From G965216905 sp965216905 (GTDB lineage Bacteria; Actinomycetota; Acidimicrobiia; Spongiisociales; ZC4RG35), in assembly GCA_965216905.1 (NCBI GenBank), contig OZ244213.1, forward strand, positions 2,418,001 through 2,482,000: a DNA stretch of 64,000 nucleotides, read 5' to 3'. The position numbers and the translations under genes were made by a program. Positions 33,933 through 42,898 of the stretch are shown here, in pieces. The first letter of the stretch is position 1. Every line of letters begins with the position of its first letter. The notes below the pieces were generated by a model, which worked only from the letters and a program-made list of their open reading frames with translations, searched no databases and was not told the DNA's origin.

Positions 33933-34491
33933 ATCCCCTGCGAGCGGCAGCCGATGCCCCGGCCGGGAGGAGCCGGCTCCGCCGCGCCAGCCAGAAGACG
34001 ACAACGCCGGCCGCGGTGAGAAGGAGGCCTGCGGTGAGCGCCACACGGTCGATCGGTCGAGCACGCATGGGGCGGCTCGGCTCGATCAGCCGCACCGTGT
34101 GGGCGTCGATGAAAGTGTCGCCACCGGCCTGCGGATCGTTGTAGCGGAACTCGCCGACCACCGCCACGATCGGTCCTCGGTGTTCATCGCCGCCCGGCGG
34201 GCCCCACTCGGTGACCGGGAGGTCGGGAGGGAGTCGCACCCCGAGACCCACGTTGCCGCCGTGGAACGATCCCTCCTCGGGGAGCGGCTCGGCGACGTAG
34301 GGGTCGTCGTTCAGCTGCACCCAGATCTCCCCGGTCCGAAGGCCGTAGTCGCCCACGATCTCACCCTCCACTTCCACCCGGGCTCCGTGCCAACGGGTTG
34401 GTTCCTGGTCGAGGTCCGAGAGTGAGACGGGTTGCGCGGCGGTCTGCAGCAGCACCGAGACCACTGCCACGGCCGTGATCGCAGCACCCAT
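33892..34491 (-). CDS. Membrane-anchored protein of unknown function, OB-fold-like
   Basis: A 199-aa protein with an N-terminal hydrophobic segment (about 1-20), an extracytoplasmic beta-rich region (about 25-135; the R-V-E-V-E-G-E-I-V-G-D-Y segment resembles an OB fold as in CcmE-like proteins) and a second span at about 150-172 followed by a basic tail. I do not recognise a named family. The ATG at 34491 overlaps the stop of the upstream trkH (TGATG), so it is the last gene of the potassium-transport operon and translationally coupled to it. That suggests, without proof, a role in that system. Its 3' end overlaps proB by 41 bp in convergent orientation. Confidence 0.6.
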   Translation of the reverse strand: MGAAITAVAVVSVLLQTAAQPVSLSDLDQEPTRWHGARVEVEGEIVGDYGLRTGEIWVQLNDDPYVAEPLPEEGSFHGGNVGLGVRLPPDLPVTEWGPPGGDEHRGPIVAVVGEFRYNDPQAGGDTFIDAHTVRLIEPSRPMRARPIDRVALTAGLLLTAAGVVVFWLARRSRLLPAGASAAARRGFRSRRAPPGHPDG

Positions 34492-35987
34492 CACTTGCCT
34501 CGCATCAAGGCGGTCAGGAACCCGATCAGCGCGAAGACGGCCACGAACTCGAGCCGGCCTACCCACATCTGTCCGATCATCATCACTTTCATCAGTACCG
34601 GCATGGTTGGAGAGGTGATCCCGACCGACAGCCCAACCGCCGCACTGGCACTGACCGACTCGAAGAGGGCGGGCTGCAGATCGTAACCGTAGGCGACCCC
34701 GACGGCCGCTCCGGCCAGGTACAGCGCGACATAGAGAAGCGAGACGGCCATCACCGACTGCGCGAGTCGGGCGTCCAGCCGCTGCGGTCCGTACTGGTGG
34801 TACAGGTTGGTCACCACCGCGTGTTCGGGGAGCAGGGCTCGCCGCACGGTGTCAGAAAGTGCCTTGATGGTGAGGCCGATCCGGAGGCTCTTGACCCCAC
34901 CGGCCGTCGACGAGCTCATGCCGCCCAGCGCCATCGCCGTCGCCATTCCCGCAAAGGCGAGACCGGACCAGCGTCCCAGTTCTGTGCTGCTCACCGTGGC
35001 GAACCCCGTGCCGGAGTGAGCCGAGATCAGTTGGAACAGCCCTCGGCGCACCAGGGCAGCGGGTCGGTCGAACACTCCGGTCACCGCCAAGCCCACGAAT
35101 GTGACGACCAACGTGACGCTCGTCGTCGTCAAGATGGTACGGATCTCGAGGTTGGCGAGTAGGCGCTTGCGTCGCCGCCAGATGGCGTGGTGCAAACCAA
35201 AGCTCATGGCGCCGGCGAGCATGAGGACCCCCACCGTGACCTCGTAGGCGACCGAGTGGTAATAGGTGATGCTGGTCGACTGGGGACTGAACCCGCCGGT
35301 GTCGAATGCCGCCATGAAGATGGTCATGGCGTGGAAGAACGCTCGGCCCAGACGGAATCCCTGCTGGGTCACTCCGTCGATGGTGAGCGCCAGCACACCG
35401 AAGAACAGGTGGAATGCGCTGACCACCCAAATGAAGCGAGCGGTGGACGCCACCGACGGAAAGATCCGTTCCTCCCGACCTTCCGCCTGATAGAGGCTGA
35501 GCGCGCCCGATGCCGAAAAGAACGTGAGGGCGGCGAGGACGATCCCTTGCCCGCCGAGGAACTGAAGGGTGTGCCGCCATACGTTGATCGACTCCGGTAG
35601 GTGGTCCAGATCCTGAATCAACGCCAGCCCGGTGGTCGTGATCCCGCTCATGGCGTCGAAGAAGGCATCGAGCCAGCTTCCGTAGTGTCCGGATAGGAAC
35701 AACGGGATCGTCGAGATGGCCGGTACCAGCAGCCAGGTCAACGCCACCACGACCAGTCCATGGGACCAGTCGACGGGCTGGCGAACCGCCGGATTGATCA
35801 ATTCGGCGGCTCCGGCCAGCAGCGTTGCCACACCGATGAGAAGGACGAGGCTTCCGGCGGCGTGCCACTCTCGCTCGGCGATCGCCCAACCCAGCGGCAA
35901 GAGCGCCGCCACCGCCACGACCAGCTGGATTCGGAGCAGGTCGAAAGCGATCAGGCGGAGGTCGGCGCTCGTCGGGCGAAGCAGCAT
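34491..35987 (-). CDS. TrkH/KtrB-family potassium uptake subunit (system 2)
   Basis: Ion-conducting membrane protein of 498 aa with four repeated M-P-M units. Selectivity-filter segments are recognisable in each pore loop: SGITTTGL, AAFDTGGFS, AHSGTGFAT and ASAAVGLSVG. The fourth departs from the usual pattern. The intramembrane-gate region GGMSSSTAGGVK is conserved. It needs cytoplasmic RCK subunits, provided by the two small trkA genes upstream. The start shares a base with the stop of a 42-codon micro-ORF. It is distinct from the second trkH at 37524. Confidence 0.9.
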   Translation of the reverse strand: MLLRPTSADLRLIAFDLLRIQLVVAVAALLPLGWAIAEREWHAAGSLVLLIGVATLLAGAAELINPAVRQPVDWSHGLVVVALTWLLVPAISTIPLFLSGHYGSWLDAFFDAMSGITTTGLALIQDLDHLPESINVWRHTLQFLGGQGIVLAALTFFSASGALSLYQAEGREERIFPSVASTARFIWVVSAFHLFFGVLALTIDGVTQQGFRLGRAFFHAMTIFMAAFDTGGFSPQSTSITYYHSVAYEVTVGVLMLAGAMSFGLHHAIWRRRKRLLANLEIRTILTTTSVTLVVTFVGLAVTGVFDRPAALVRRGLFQLISAHSGTGFATVSSTELGRWSGLAFAGMATAMALGGMSSSTAGGVKSLRIGLTIKALSDTVRRALLPEHAVVTNLYHQYGPQRLDARLAQSVMAVSLLYVALYLAGAAVGVAYGYDLQPALFESVSASAAVGLSVGITSPTMPVLMKVMMIGQMWVGRLEFVAVFALIGFLTALMRGK

Positions 35988-36115
35988 CAGACGGCCCAGA
36001 GGACGACCAGCGACAACGCCGTGCCGATGGCGATGGCGGCGAGGGTGGCCGCCAGTTCGACCGCCAGGCCGCGAATGCCGTCACGGATGAGCCGGCGAGG
36101 AGACGGTGAGGTCAT
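35987..36115 (-). CDS. 42-aa single-span membrane micro-protein between trkA and trkH
   Basis: A 43-codon frame (start ATG at 36115) begins 6 nt after the trkA stop and ends sharing a base with the trkH start (TGATG). It starts MTSPSPRRLIRDGIRG and ends in a hydrophobic helix of about 25 residues (LAATLAAIAIGTALSLVVLW). A basic N-terminus before one span predicts an N-in topology. It is too short for standard ORF cut-offs, yet it fills the gap between two genes with operon-like spacing at both ends. No obvious Shine-Dalgarno sequence is seen; coupling to trkA is likely. It could be a small transporter subunit, as KdpF is for KdpFABC; that is an analogy only. Confidence 0.6.
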   Translation of the reverse strand: MTSPSPRRLIRDGIRGLAVELAATLAAIAIGTALSLVVLWAV

Positions 36116-36121
36116 GGGAGG

Positions 36122-36781
36122 TCAGCCTCGGTCCGGAAGGCACAGGGCATCACGGACCTCGTCCTCCAGCTCGACCCGGCTCACCACGAGGACGCGATCC
36201 CCGGCCGACACCACGGTGGAACCGGCGGGTACGTGGACGGTGTCGTCGCGATGGATGGACACCAGCACTGTGTCGGCGGGGAGGGCGATTTCGGCGACGC
36301 TCCGGTCGGCGACGTCGTCGGGCAACTCGACCTCGAACAGCGAGATCTCGCCACGTCCGATGATCGCCACCCGCACCAGCTCCGAGAGGTCCAGTTCGTG
36401 GCTGATGACCTGGACCAACAGGTCGGTGACGCTGACGACCGGAATGTCGAGGGCTTCGAACGTGGCCCGGTTGCGGGGATCGTTGAGTCGTGCGAGCAGC
36501 CTCCGGACCCCGAAGGCCGCTCTGGCGAGCTGGCACGCGACCAGGTTGTCCTCGTCTGCACTCGTCAACGCCACCACGTAGTCCGAAGACCTGATCTCCA
36601 GCTCGCCCAGGAGTTGCAGGTCGGTGCCGTCACCTTCGACGACCAGTGCGCCGCTGGTCTCGGCAGCTTCCCGTGCTCGATCGGGTTTTGGTTCGACCAT
36701 GAGGACCGCGTGACCCGCCTCGCTCAGCTCACGTGCCAAGAACCCGCCGACGCGGCCCGCTCCGATGATCACGACACGCAT
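36122..36781 (-). CDS. TrkA/KtrA-type RCK protein (potassium uptake regulator, system 2, second copy)
   Basis: Cytoplasmic gating subunit of 219 aa with an N-terminal Rossmann RCK domain (MRVVIIGAGRVGGFLA, binding NAD(H) or ATP/ADP) and a C-terminal RCK_C domain (about 135-215, V-P-A-G-S-T-V-V-S-A-G-D). Single-RCK length, like KtrA or mycobacterial CeoB/CeoC. ATG 36781 is the family start; the frame extends upstream into the neighbouring gene. It lies 13 bp after the other small trkA and 6 bp before the micro-ORF, in one operon with trkH. Confidence 0.9.
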   Translation of the reverse strand: MRVVIIGAGRVGGFLARELSEAGHAVLMVEPKPDRAREAAETSGALVVEGDGTDLQLLGELEIRSSDYVVALTSADEDNLVACQLARAAFGVRRLLARLNDPRNRATFEALDIPVVSVTDLLVQVISHELDLSELVRVAIIGRGEISLFEVELPDDVADRSVAEIALPADTVLVSIHRDDTVHVPAGSTVVSAGDRVLVVSRVELEDEVRDALCLPDRG

Positions 36782-36794
36782 CGGGAATCCGGGT

Positions 36795-37457
36795 TCATCG
36801 CTCGGCCGACGGTTGTTCGAGGTAGCGCTGGATACGGTCCTTGATCCCCGACCTGGCGGACGCCACGACCAGATCACCGGTGGCGAGCTGGAAGCGGCGG
36901 GGTGGGATGAACGTGTGCTGACCTCGGCGGACAGCCGCGACTCGGAGTTTGTTTCGTACCTCGATCTGATCGATCGGTACTCCGTCGGCTGCCTCGTTCA
37001 CGATGAACTCGACGATCTCCACGTCCCCGCCTGCGAAGGTCACGTGGAATGAGAACTCTCGCTCGACCACCTGCTCGTACAGGACGTTGGCGATCAGTTT
37101 GGTCCCGGTGACGTGGTGGATGCCGAGCGCCCGATAGCTGTCCTCTCGGGAGGGGTCGTACAGGCGGGCGATCGCCTGCTCCACGCCGAAGACGCGTTTG
37201 GCCACCTCCACCGCCATCAGGTTCGCGTTGTCGGAATCGGTGACTGCGAGGAAGACGTCCTCCTGGCGAAGGCCCGCCTGTCTGAGGATGCCGACGTCGT
37301 ACGCCAGGCCAACGTGGGTGGCGCCGTTGAAGGCCTTCCCGAGCGCGTCGAGTGCCTTGCGGCGGCGATCGATCATCGAGACGTCGTGGCCGTCTTCGGC
37401 CAACCGGGCAGCCAGCGTGCTCCCCACCCGGCCGGCTCCGGCTATGACGACATGCAC
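36795..37457 (-). CDS. TrkA/KtrA-type RCK protein (potassium uptake regulator, system 2, first copy)
   Basis: RCK protein of 220 aa. It has the Rossmann motif MHVVIAGAGRVGSTLA, a conserved acidic end of strand 2 (SMIDRR) and a C-terminal RCK_C domain. Like its neighbour it is half the length of classical TrkA, so the pair may form a hetero-oligomeric ring, as proposed for CeoB/CeoC. It is the first gene of the second potassium system. A 66-bp gap with GC-rich inverted segments separates it from the end of trkH system 1. Confidence 0.9.
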   Translation of the reverse strand: MHVVIAGAGRVGSTLAARLAEDGHDVSMIDRRRKALDALGKAFNGATHVGLAYDVGILRQAGLRQEDVFLAVTDSDNANLMAVEVAKRVFGVEQAIARLYDPSREDSYRALGIHHVTGTKLIANVLYEQVVEREFSFHVTFAGGDVEIVEFIVNEAADGVPIDQIEVRNKLRVAAVRRGQHTFIPPRRFQLATGDLVVASARSGIKDRIQRYLEQPSAER

Positions 37458-37523
37458 GGGGTCACTTGGGTGGTGTGCTTCCCATGGGTCGGGAAGTTAG
37501 TCGGCTCCGGCCGTCCGGCCGGC

Positions 37524-39020
37524 TCACCGCGTCCAGAGGCGGCGAGTGAAGAGCAGGAGCACTGGGAAGAGCTCGAGCCGGCCGAGAATCATCATGAACG
37601 ACAACAGCCACAGGCCGACGTCGGGGATGGCCAGGTAGTGGAGCGCCGGGCCGACGTCCCCCAGCCCAGGTCCGATGTTGCCGAGACATGCAGCGACGGC
37701 ACTGGCGGCGGTGATGAGTCCCAGATCCTCTCCCATGTTTGCGTCGATGAAGGCCAGAAGGAACGTTCCGGTCATGAACGCAAACATGTAGAAGGAGAAG
37801 AAGGATTGGACGCCGTCGACGACGTGCTGGGGCACGATCTGGTCGCCGAAGCGGGTCACGAAGACCCCTTTCGGATGGACCACACGCCGGAGATCGTTGC
37901 CGGCTGCTTTGCCCAGCAGACCGACCCGGAAGACTTTCACGCCACCGGCAGTCGACCCGGCCATGCCCCCGATGAACATCAGGCCGACCATGAAGATCTG
38001 CAACGCCGGTCGCCACATCGCGAAGTCGGACGTGGCGAAGCCGGTGGTGGTGATGATGGCAATCGTGTTGAAGGCGGACTCGCGCACCGTCTCTTCGATG
38101 CCCATTCCCTGCGGAAAGCGACCACCGGCGACGATGACGATTGCCGCCAGGGTGATGAGGCCGTAGAGACCGAACTCCCGGGATCTGCCGTACACCTTTG
38201 GGTCACGCAGCGCGCGGTAGTGAAGCGTGAACGATGCGCCGGCGATGAACATGAAGACGATGACGATCCATTGTGTGTATGCGCTGAAGCTCGAGAGCGA
38301 GTCGGCCTCGGTTCCGAATCCACCGGTGGACATGGTCGTGAAGGAGTGGATGACGGCTTCGAAGAGCGTCATTTCGCCCAACCACAACAGCAGTACCTCG
38401 ATCGCGGTGATGGTCAGGTACACGAGCCACAGTCGGCGTGCGGTTTCCTGGAACCGGGGAGTGAGCCGGTCGGGCGTTGGTCCGGGCGATTCGGCCCTGG
38501 CCAGCTCGACCCCACCGACTCCGAGCAGCGGCAGAATCGCAATCGAGAGGACGATCACGCCCATGCCACCGAGCCACTGGGTCTCGGCTCGCCAGAACAG
38601 CAATCCGGGACCGAGCAGTCCCGGGTCGGTGAGGATCGTCGAACCGGTCGTTGAGAAGCCGGATGCCGTCTCGAAGAAGGCGTGGGTGATCGAGGGGATA
38701 CCACCGCTCAACAGGTAGGGCAGCGCGCCGAACACCGAAAGCACGAACCATGCCAAGCCGACCGTGGCGAAACCCTCCTTGGTGCTCAAGACGCCGCGAC
38801 GGCCGATGTATCGCCATGATCCCCAACCGATGGACGTGGTCAACAGCGAGGCGATGGCGATTCCCATGGCCTCGTCGGCGTCGCCGGCCACCAGCGCCAC
38901 GACGAACGCAGGGAGCATCGCAACGCCGATGGCTCCGACGACCGCTCCGATGACGTAGACGAGACGGCGAAACATCGCACTCGCGCGACGGGGCCGGGCG
39001 ATGACGCGACCGACCGTCAT
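37524..39020 (-). CDS. trkH: TrkH-family potassium uptake subunit (system 1)
   Basis: Polytopic membrane protein of 498 aa. Filter regions ASGFSTTG, TMSTGGFGT, ITTTGFAT and the fourth loop ACLGNIGPGLG match classical TrkH, as does GGMAGSTAGGVK. The start is taken as 39020, 10 nt after the trkA stop; an alternative ATG at 38975 would remove a 15-residue basic extension. It forms system 1 with the long trkA directly upstream. Confidence 0.92.
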   Translation of the reverse strand: MTVGRVIARPRRASAMFRRLVYVIGAVVGAIGVAMLPAFVVALVAGDADEAMGIAIASLLTTSIGWGSWRYIGRRGVLSTKEGFATVGLAWFVLSVFGALPYLLSGGIPSITHAFFETASGFSTTGSTILTDPGLLGPGLLFWRAETQWLGGMGVIVLSIAILPLLGVGGVELARAESPGPTPDRLTPRFQETARRLWLVYLTITAIEVLLLWLGEMTLFEAVIHSFTTMSTGGFGTEADSLSSFSAYTQWIVIVFMFIAGASFTLHYRALRDPKVYGRSREFGLYGLITLAAIVIVAGGRFPQGMGIEETVRESAFNTIAIITTTGFATSDFAMWRPALQIFMVGLMFIGGMAGSTAGGVKVFRVGLLGKAAGNDLRRVVHPKGVFVTRFGDQIVPQHVVDGVQSFFSFYMFAFMTGTFLLAFIDANMGEDLGLITAASAVAACLGNIGPGLGDVGPALHYLAIPDVGLWLLSFMMILGRLELFPVLLLFTRRLWTR

Positions 39021-39030
39021 GACCGCGGTG

Positions 39031-40362
39031 TCATCGACCGAACAGCTCTTCTACCGCAGCGATGGTCTCGGGCATGCAGAACACGATGACTCGATCGCCG
39101 GGCTCGATGGTGCTGGCGCCGGTGGGCACGATCGCCGTGCCGTCGCGAACGATCCCGCCGATGACCGCCTTCCGTGGCATCTCCAGGTCGATGAGTTTCT
39201 GTCCGGCCGCCACCGCCCGGCCGCCCACCTCGATGTCGATCACCTCGGCATCGGTGTCGTTGAACGTGACGACCGAGTGGATGCGCCCCCGGCGGACGAA
39301 GCGGAGGATTTCCCCGGCCGCCGCCAGGCGGGCGGACACGGCCGCGTCGATACCCACGCCCGAGAGCAGCCCGACGTAATCGATGCGGTTGAAGCGGGCC
39401 ACCGCCGTGCCAACACCCAACGCCTTGGCCACGAGACACGAGAGCACGTTCACTTCGTCCCATCCCGTGAGGCCGAGAATGGCATCGTCTTCGTCGGGGT
39501 CGAAGGACTCGAAGACGCGAGGGTTGGTGGGATCGTCACAGATCACCAGCGCGTCGGGGTGATGCTCTGCGAGATGCCGGCATCGGGCCGGGTCTCGGTC
39601 GATCGCCACCACATCCATCCCGGCGTTGGCGACCATCGTCATCGTCAGTGCGGCGAGGCGAGTTCCGCCGACGACGAAGACGCGCCGGCTGGCGTGCGGG
39701 CTGACACCGAGCAGCGCCGCGGCCTGTTCGGTGTGGCTGGACGCCACCATCACCAGAACGTGGTCGGCGGCCTGAATGGTCGTCTCGCCACGGGCGACGA
39801 TCGTCTCGCCCTGTCGAACGACGGCGGCGACCACCCATGGGAACTGACCGCTGAGCCGCCGGAGATCGGCCAGAGGTCGCCCGATGACCGGCGCCGACGG
39901 TGTCACCGTCGCCCCGACGAGGGTGAGCGTGCCGTCCCCGAACTCCACGAGCTCCGAAACTCCTCCCGCCCCGACCAGGGTCAATAGCTCGCGCGCTGCC
40001 ACGTCGCCGGGATCGATCACGAAGTCGACCTCGAGTCCGATCAGTGCGTCGCGCATGTCCGAGTCCTCGATGCGGGCGATCGTCCGCTTCACGCCCAGTT
40101 CGGCCCCGACGTGGCAGGCGAGCACGTTCACGCCGTCGGAGTTCGAGACCGCGATCAGGAGGTCGGCTTCCTCCACCCTCGCGTTGGAGAGGGTGGCCGG
40201 GGACGCTCCGTTCCCGCACACCACGAGCGCATCGAGCCGCTGCTGTAGTTCGGCCGCCCGATCCTCGTTGTCCTCGATGAGGATGACGTCCTGGCCTTCC
40301 AGGGAGAGTCTTTCGGCAAGGTACGAGCCGACCGCTCCGGCACCAACGATGACGATACGCAT
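39031..40362 (-). CDS. trkA: Trk system potassium uptake protein TrkA (two RCK domains)
   Basis: Classical double-RCK TrkA of 443 aa, peripheral to the membrane and binding nucleotide to gate TrkH. Two Rossmann motifs, MRIVIVGAGAVGSYLA at the N-terminus and RVFVVGGTRLAA near residue 228, each precede a C-terminal RCK_C lobe (about 140-220 and 360-443). The length matches the family. It is the first gene of the minus-strand potassium block, divergent from the MoxR gene with 113 bp between the start codons. Confidence 0.94.
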   Translation of the reverse strand: MRIVIVGAGAVGSYLAERLSLEGQDVILIEDNEDRAAELQQRLDALVVCGNGASPATLSNARVEEADLLIAVSNSDGVNVLACHVGAELGVKRTIARIEDSDMRDALIGLEVDFVIDPGDVAARELLTLVGAGGVSELVEFGDGTLTLVGATVTPSAPVIGRPLADLRRLSGQFPWVVAAVVRQGETIVARGETTIQAADHVLVMVASSHTEQAAALLGVSPHASRRVFVVGGTRLAALTMTMVANAGMDVVAIDRDPARCRHLAEHHPDALVICDDPTNPRVFESFDPDEDDAILGLTGWDEVNVLSCLVAKALGVGTAVARFNRIDYVGLLSGVGIDAAVSARLAAAGEILRFVRRGRIHSVVTFNDTDAEVIDIEVGGRAVAAGQKLIDLEMPRKAVIGGIVRDGTAIVPTGASTIEPGDRVIVFCMPETIAAVEELFGR

Positions 40363-40436
40363 TGCAGCCCGACACCCTACCCGTGGAGGCGACCCTGGTC
40401 AGGTCCTGCCCATCGAGACCGACCCGCGCCGGGGGA

Positions 40437-40475
40437 TACACTGTGCCGGTCCCGTCCACCCGTACTGGAGCGACA
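40437..40475 (+). promoter_or_regulatory. Putative -10 of the MoxR operon
   Basis: TACACT at 40437-40442, with the GTG start at 40476 preceded by a GGAG box. No convincing -35 is seen. Confidence 0.4.
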
Positions 40476-41333
40476 GTGTCCGATCCTTTCGCATCTCCGG
40501 CCGCCGTGACCGAGGCGTTGCGGACCGTCGACTATCTGGCGGACACGCGCATCGCTCAGGTCACCTTCCTCGCGCACCGGCTCGGCAAACCGGTTCTGGT
40601 GGAAGGCCCGGCCGGAGTGGGAAAGACCGAGCTGGCCAAGTCGGTGGCGGCGATCGCCAACCGGCCACTCATCCGTCTGCAGTGCTACGAGGGTCTCGAC
40701 GAGTCTCGAGCCCTCTACGAGTGGAACTACAAGAAGCAGCTCCTTCGCATCCAGGCGGACCGGGACCAGCAGTGGGACGAGCTCGAGTCCGACATCTTCT
40801 CCGAGGATTTTCTGCTGGAACGGCCACTGCTGGAAGCGATTCGTTCGGCAGAGCCGGTGGTGCTCCTCATCGACGAGATCGACCGGGTGGAGATGGAGAC
40901 CGAAGCGTTGCTGCTCGAGGTGCTGTCGGACTTTCAGGTCTCGATTCCGGAACTGGGCACGGTGCAAGCCGAGACGACCCCCTTGGTCTTCTTGACCTCG
41001 AACAACACCCGCGAGCTCTCGGAGGCGCTCAAGCGCCGCTGTCTCTTCCTGCACATCTCATATCCGGATGTTGATCGAGAACGCGACATTCTGGTGACCC
41101 GCGTCCCCGACCTTCCCGAACGGCTGGCCACCGAGATCGCCCGCGTGGCGGCCTCCATTCGGCGCTTGGACCTCAAGAAGTCTCCATCGGTGTCGGAGAC
41201 CATCGATTGGGCGCGAACGTTGCTGGCGCTCGGCATCAGCCACGTCGACACCGAGGTGGTGGGGGACACCGTGCACGTGCTGCTCAAGTACCAGGCGGAC
41301 ATCGAGCGAGCGCTCAAAGAGCTGGCACAGTGA
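40476..41333 (+). CDS. MoxR/CoxD-type AAA+ ATPase
   Basis: ATPase of 285 aa. Walker A is GPAGVGKT (residues 44-51), Walker B is VVLLIDEIDR, and sensor 1 is FLTSNNTRE. MoxR ATPases work with VWA-domain proteins as metal-insertion or maturation chaperones; the next gene encodes such a partner. The GTG at 40476 is supported by a GGAG box; the frame extends upstream to 40362 over the trkA start. CoxD of CO dehydrogenase clusters is a close analogue, and a molybdenum hydroxylase of that superfamily is encoded 17 kb downstream, but the link is speculative. Confidence 0.9.
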   Translation: MSDPFASPAAVTEALRTVDYLADTRIAQVTFLAHRLGKPVLVEGPAGVGKTELAKSVAAIANRPLIRLQCYEGLDESRALYEWNYKKQLLRIQADRDQQWDELESDIFSEDFLLERPLLEAIRSAEPVVLLIDEIDRVEMETEALLLEVLSDFQVSIPELGTVQAETTPLVFLTSNNTRELSEALKRRCLFLHISYPDVDRERDILVTRVPDLPERLATEIARVAASIRRLDLKKSPSVSETIDWARTLLALGISHVDTEVVGDTVHVLLKYQADIERALKELAQ

Positions 41334-41380
41334 CCTCTCCACGTTGCTGAGTCCGCGTCGATGATGCCGATTTCGAATCC

Positions 41381-42853
41381 ATGTTGACGCTGCTGACCGA
41401 TTTCGTCGCGGAGCTGCGGGCGGTCGGCATTCCGGTGTCGATGGTGGAGGCGATCGACGCCATGGAGGCGGTATCCCACATCGACCTCGGCGACCGCGAG
41501 GCGCTCAAGGCCGCCCTCGGTGCGACCATGGTGAAGAACTCACGACATCAAGATGCGTTCGACTCGGTGTTCGAGGTGTTCTTCGCGCTCCGGAGACCGC
41601 CGATCGAGGAGCCGGTGGGTGGCGCCCACGACCACTCGCCACCAGCGGATCCTCCGCCGGACACCGAACGGACGCTCGACCTCGATCGGCTGCTCGATAA
41701 GCTGGTGGAGGCCCTGGCATCACAGGACGACGACGCTTTGCGTCGCCTCACTCGTGCTTCGGTCGACCAGCTGGCCGGGATCGAGCCCGGACGGCCGGTC
41801 GGTGGTACCTACTACCTCTACCGGACGCTCCGACAGCTCGACATCGACGACCTGGGACGGCGGCTGTTGCGCGCCCTGCTGGACGAGGACGGAGAACCGC
41901 TCGATGATTTGGAGCGGCGGCTTCGAGACGAAGACGTTCAGGCGATGCTCGACCAGCTCCGAGAAGAGATCCAGGCGGAGATCCGACGGCGCCTGGTGGA
42001 GGATCGAGGGCACGAAGCCGTGGCCAAGACACTGCGCCGCCCGCTGGTGGAAGAGATCGACCTCATGCACGCCTCCAAGACCGACATCCGCCAGATGGAG
42101 CGGATGATCGCTCCCCTGACGCGCAAGCTGGCGGCGCGGCTCGCCCAGCGACGGCGTCGCGCCCGTGCCGGCCGGCTCGACTTCCGCAAGACGATGCGTG
42201 CGTCGCTGGGTTCGGGTGGCGTTCCGATCGATCCGAAGTTCCGGACCAACCGGCCACACCGGCCCGAGATCTTCCTTCTGTGCGACATCTCCGGATCGAT
42301 GGCGACCTTTGCTCGCTTCACCTTGCAGTTCACCTACGCCATGTCGACCCAGTTCTCACGGCTGCGGAGTTTTGTCTTCGTCGATGCCGTCGACGAGGTG
42401 ACCGCCCACCTCAGACCCGGGATCGACTTCGCCGATGCGCTGGTGAAGATCGGGTCGGAGGCCGATGTCGTCTGGCTGGACGGCCACTCCGACTACGGGC
42501 ACGCGTTCGAGCAGTTCATGGCCAGGTACGGCCGCGAGGTCACCCCCCGGACCACGGTGATCATCGCCGGAGACGCCCGGAACAACTATCGGGAGCCCCG
42601 AGCGCAGCGACTCGCCGAGTTGTCGGGATCGGCGCGCGCCGTCTACTGGCTCAACCCCGAGCCGCGGGCATACTGGGACTCCGGTGACTCGGTGATGTCG
42701 CGGTATCGCCCCCACTGCGACGAGGTCTTCGAGGTTCGGACGCTGCGCCAGCTGGAGGAGTTCGTCGAAAAGGTGGCCGAGCGACCTATTGGGCGAGGAT
42801 CTGTGAGATTCCACTCAATCCAATCCGGGGCGCTGCCGATGAACGGGAGGTAG
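41381..42853 (+). CDS. VWA-domain protein, CoxE-like
   Basis: A 490-aa protein whose C-terminal half is a von Willebrand A domain with a complete MIDAS start, D302-x-S304-x-S306 (DISGSM). It then has a conserved WLDGHSDYGHAF segment and a C-terminal YWLNPEPRAYW typical of the CoxE family. The N-terminal half is charged and helical (Asp/Glu/Arg-rich, about 50-260). It is the natural partner of the MoxR ATPase 47 bp upstream; such pairs remodel or metallate target enzymes. The target is not evident. Confidence 0.9.
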   Translation: MLTLLTDFVAELRAVGIPVSMVEAIDAMEAVSHIDLGDREALKAALGATMVKNSRHQDAFDSVFEVFFALRRPPIEEPVGGAHDHSPPADPPPDTERTLDLDRLLDKLVEALASQDDDALRRLTRASVDQLAGIEPGRPVGGTYYLYRTLRQLDIDDLGRRLLRALLDEDGEPLDDLERRLRDEDVQAMLDQLREEIQAEIRRRLVEDRGHEAVAKTLRRPLVEEIDLMHASKTDIRQMERMIAPLTRKLAARLAQRRRRARAGRLDFRKTMRASLGSGGVPIDPKFRTNRPHRPEIFLLCDISGSMATFARFTLQFTYAMSTQFSRLRSFVFVDAVDEVTAHLRPGIDFADALVKIGSEADVVWLDGHSDYGHAFEQFMARYGREVTPRTTVIIAGDARNNYREPRAQRLAELSGSARAVYWLNPEPRAYWDSGDSVMSRYRPHCDEVFEVRTLRQLEEFVEKVAERPIGRGSVRFHSIQSGALPMNGR

Positions 42854-42898
42854 GCCACGAGAACGCTTCAGACCTTTGAAGACGACGAGAGGTTCGCA

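Noticed and set aside
36122..37457. The two small trkA genes as a frameshifted single TrkA
   Set aside because: Each has its own complete Rossmann start and RCK_C end with a proper stop and start between them, matching the known CeoB/CeoC type of pair.
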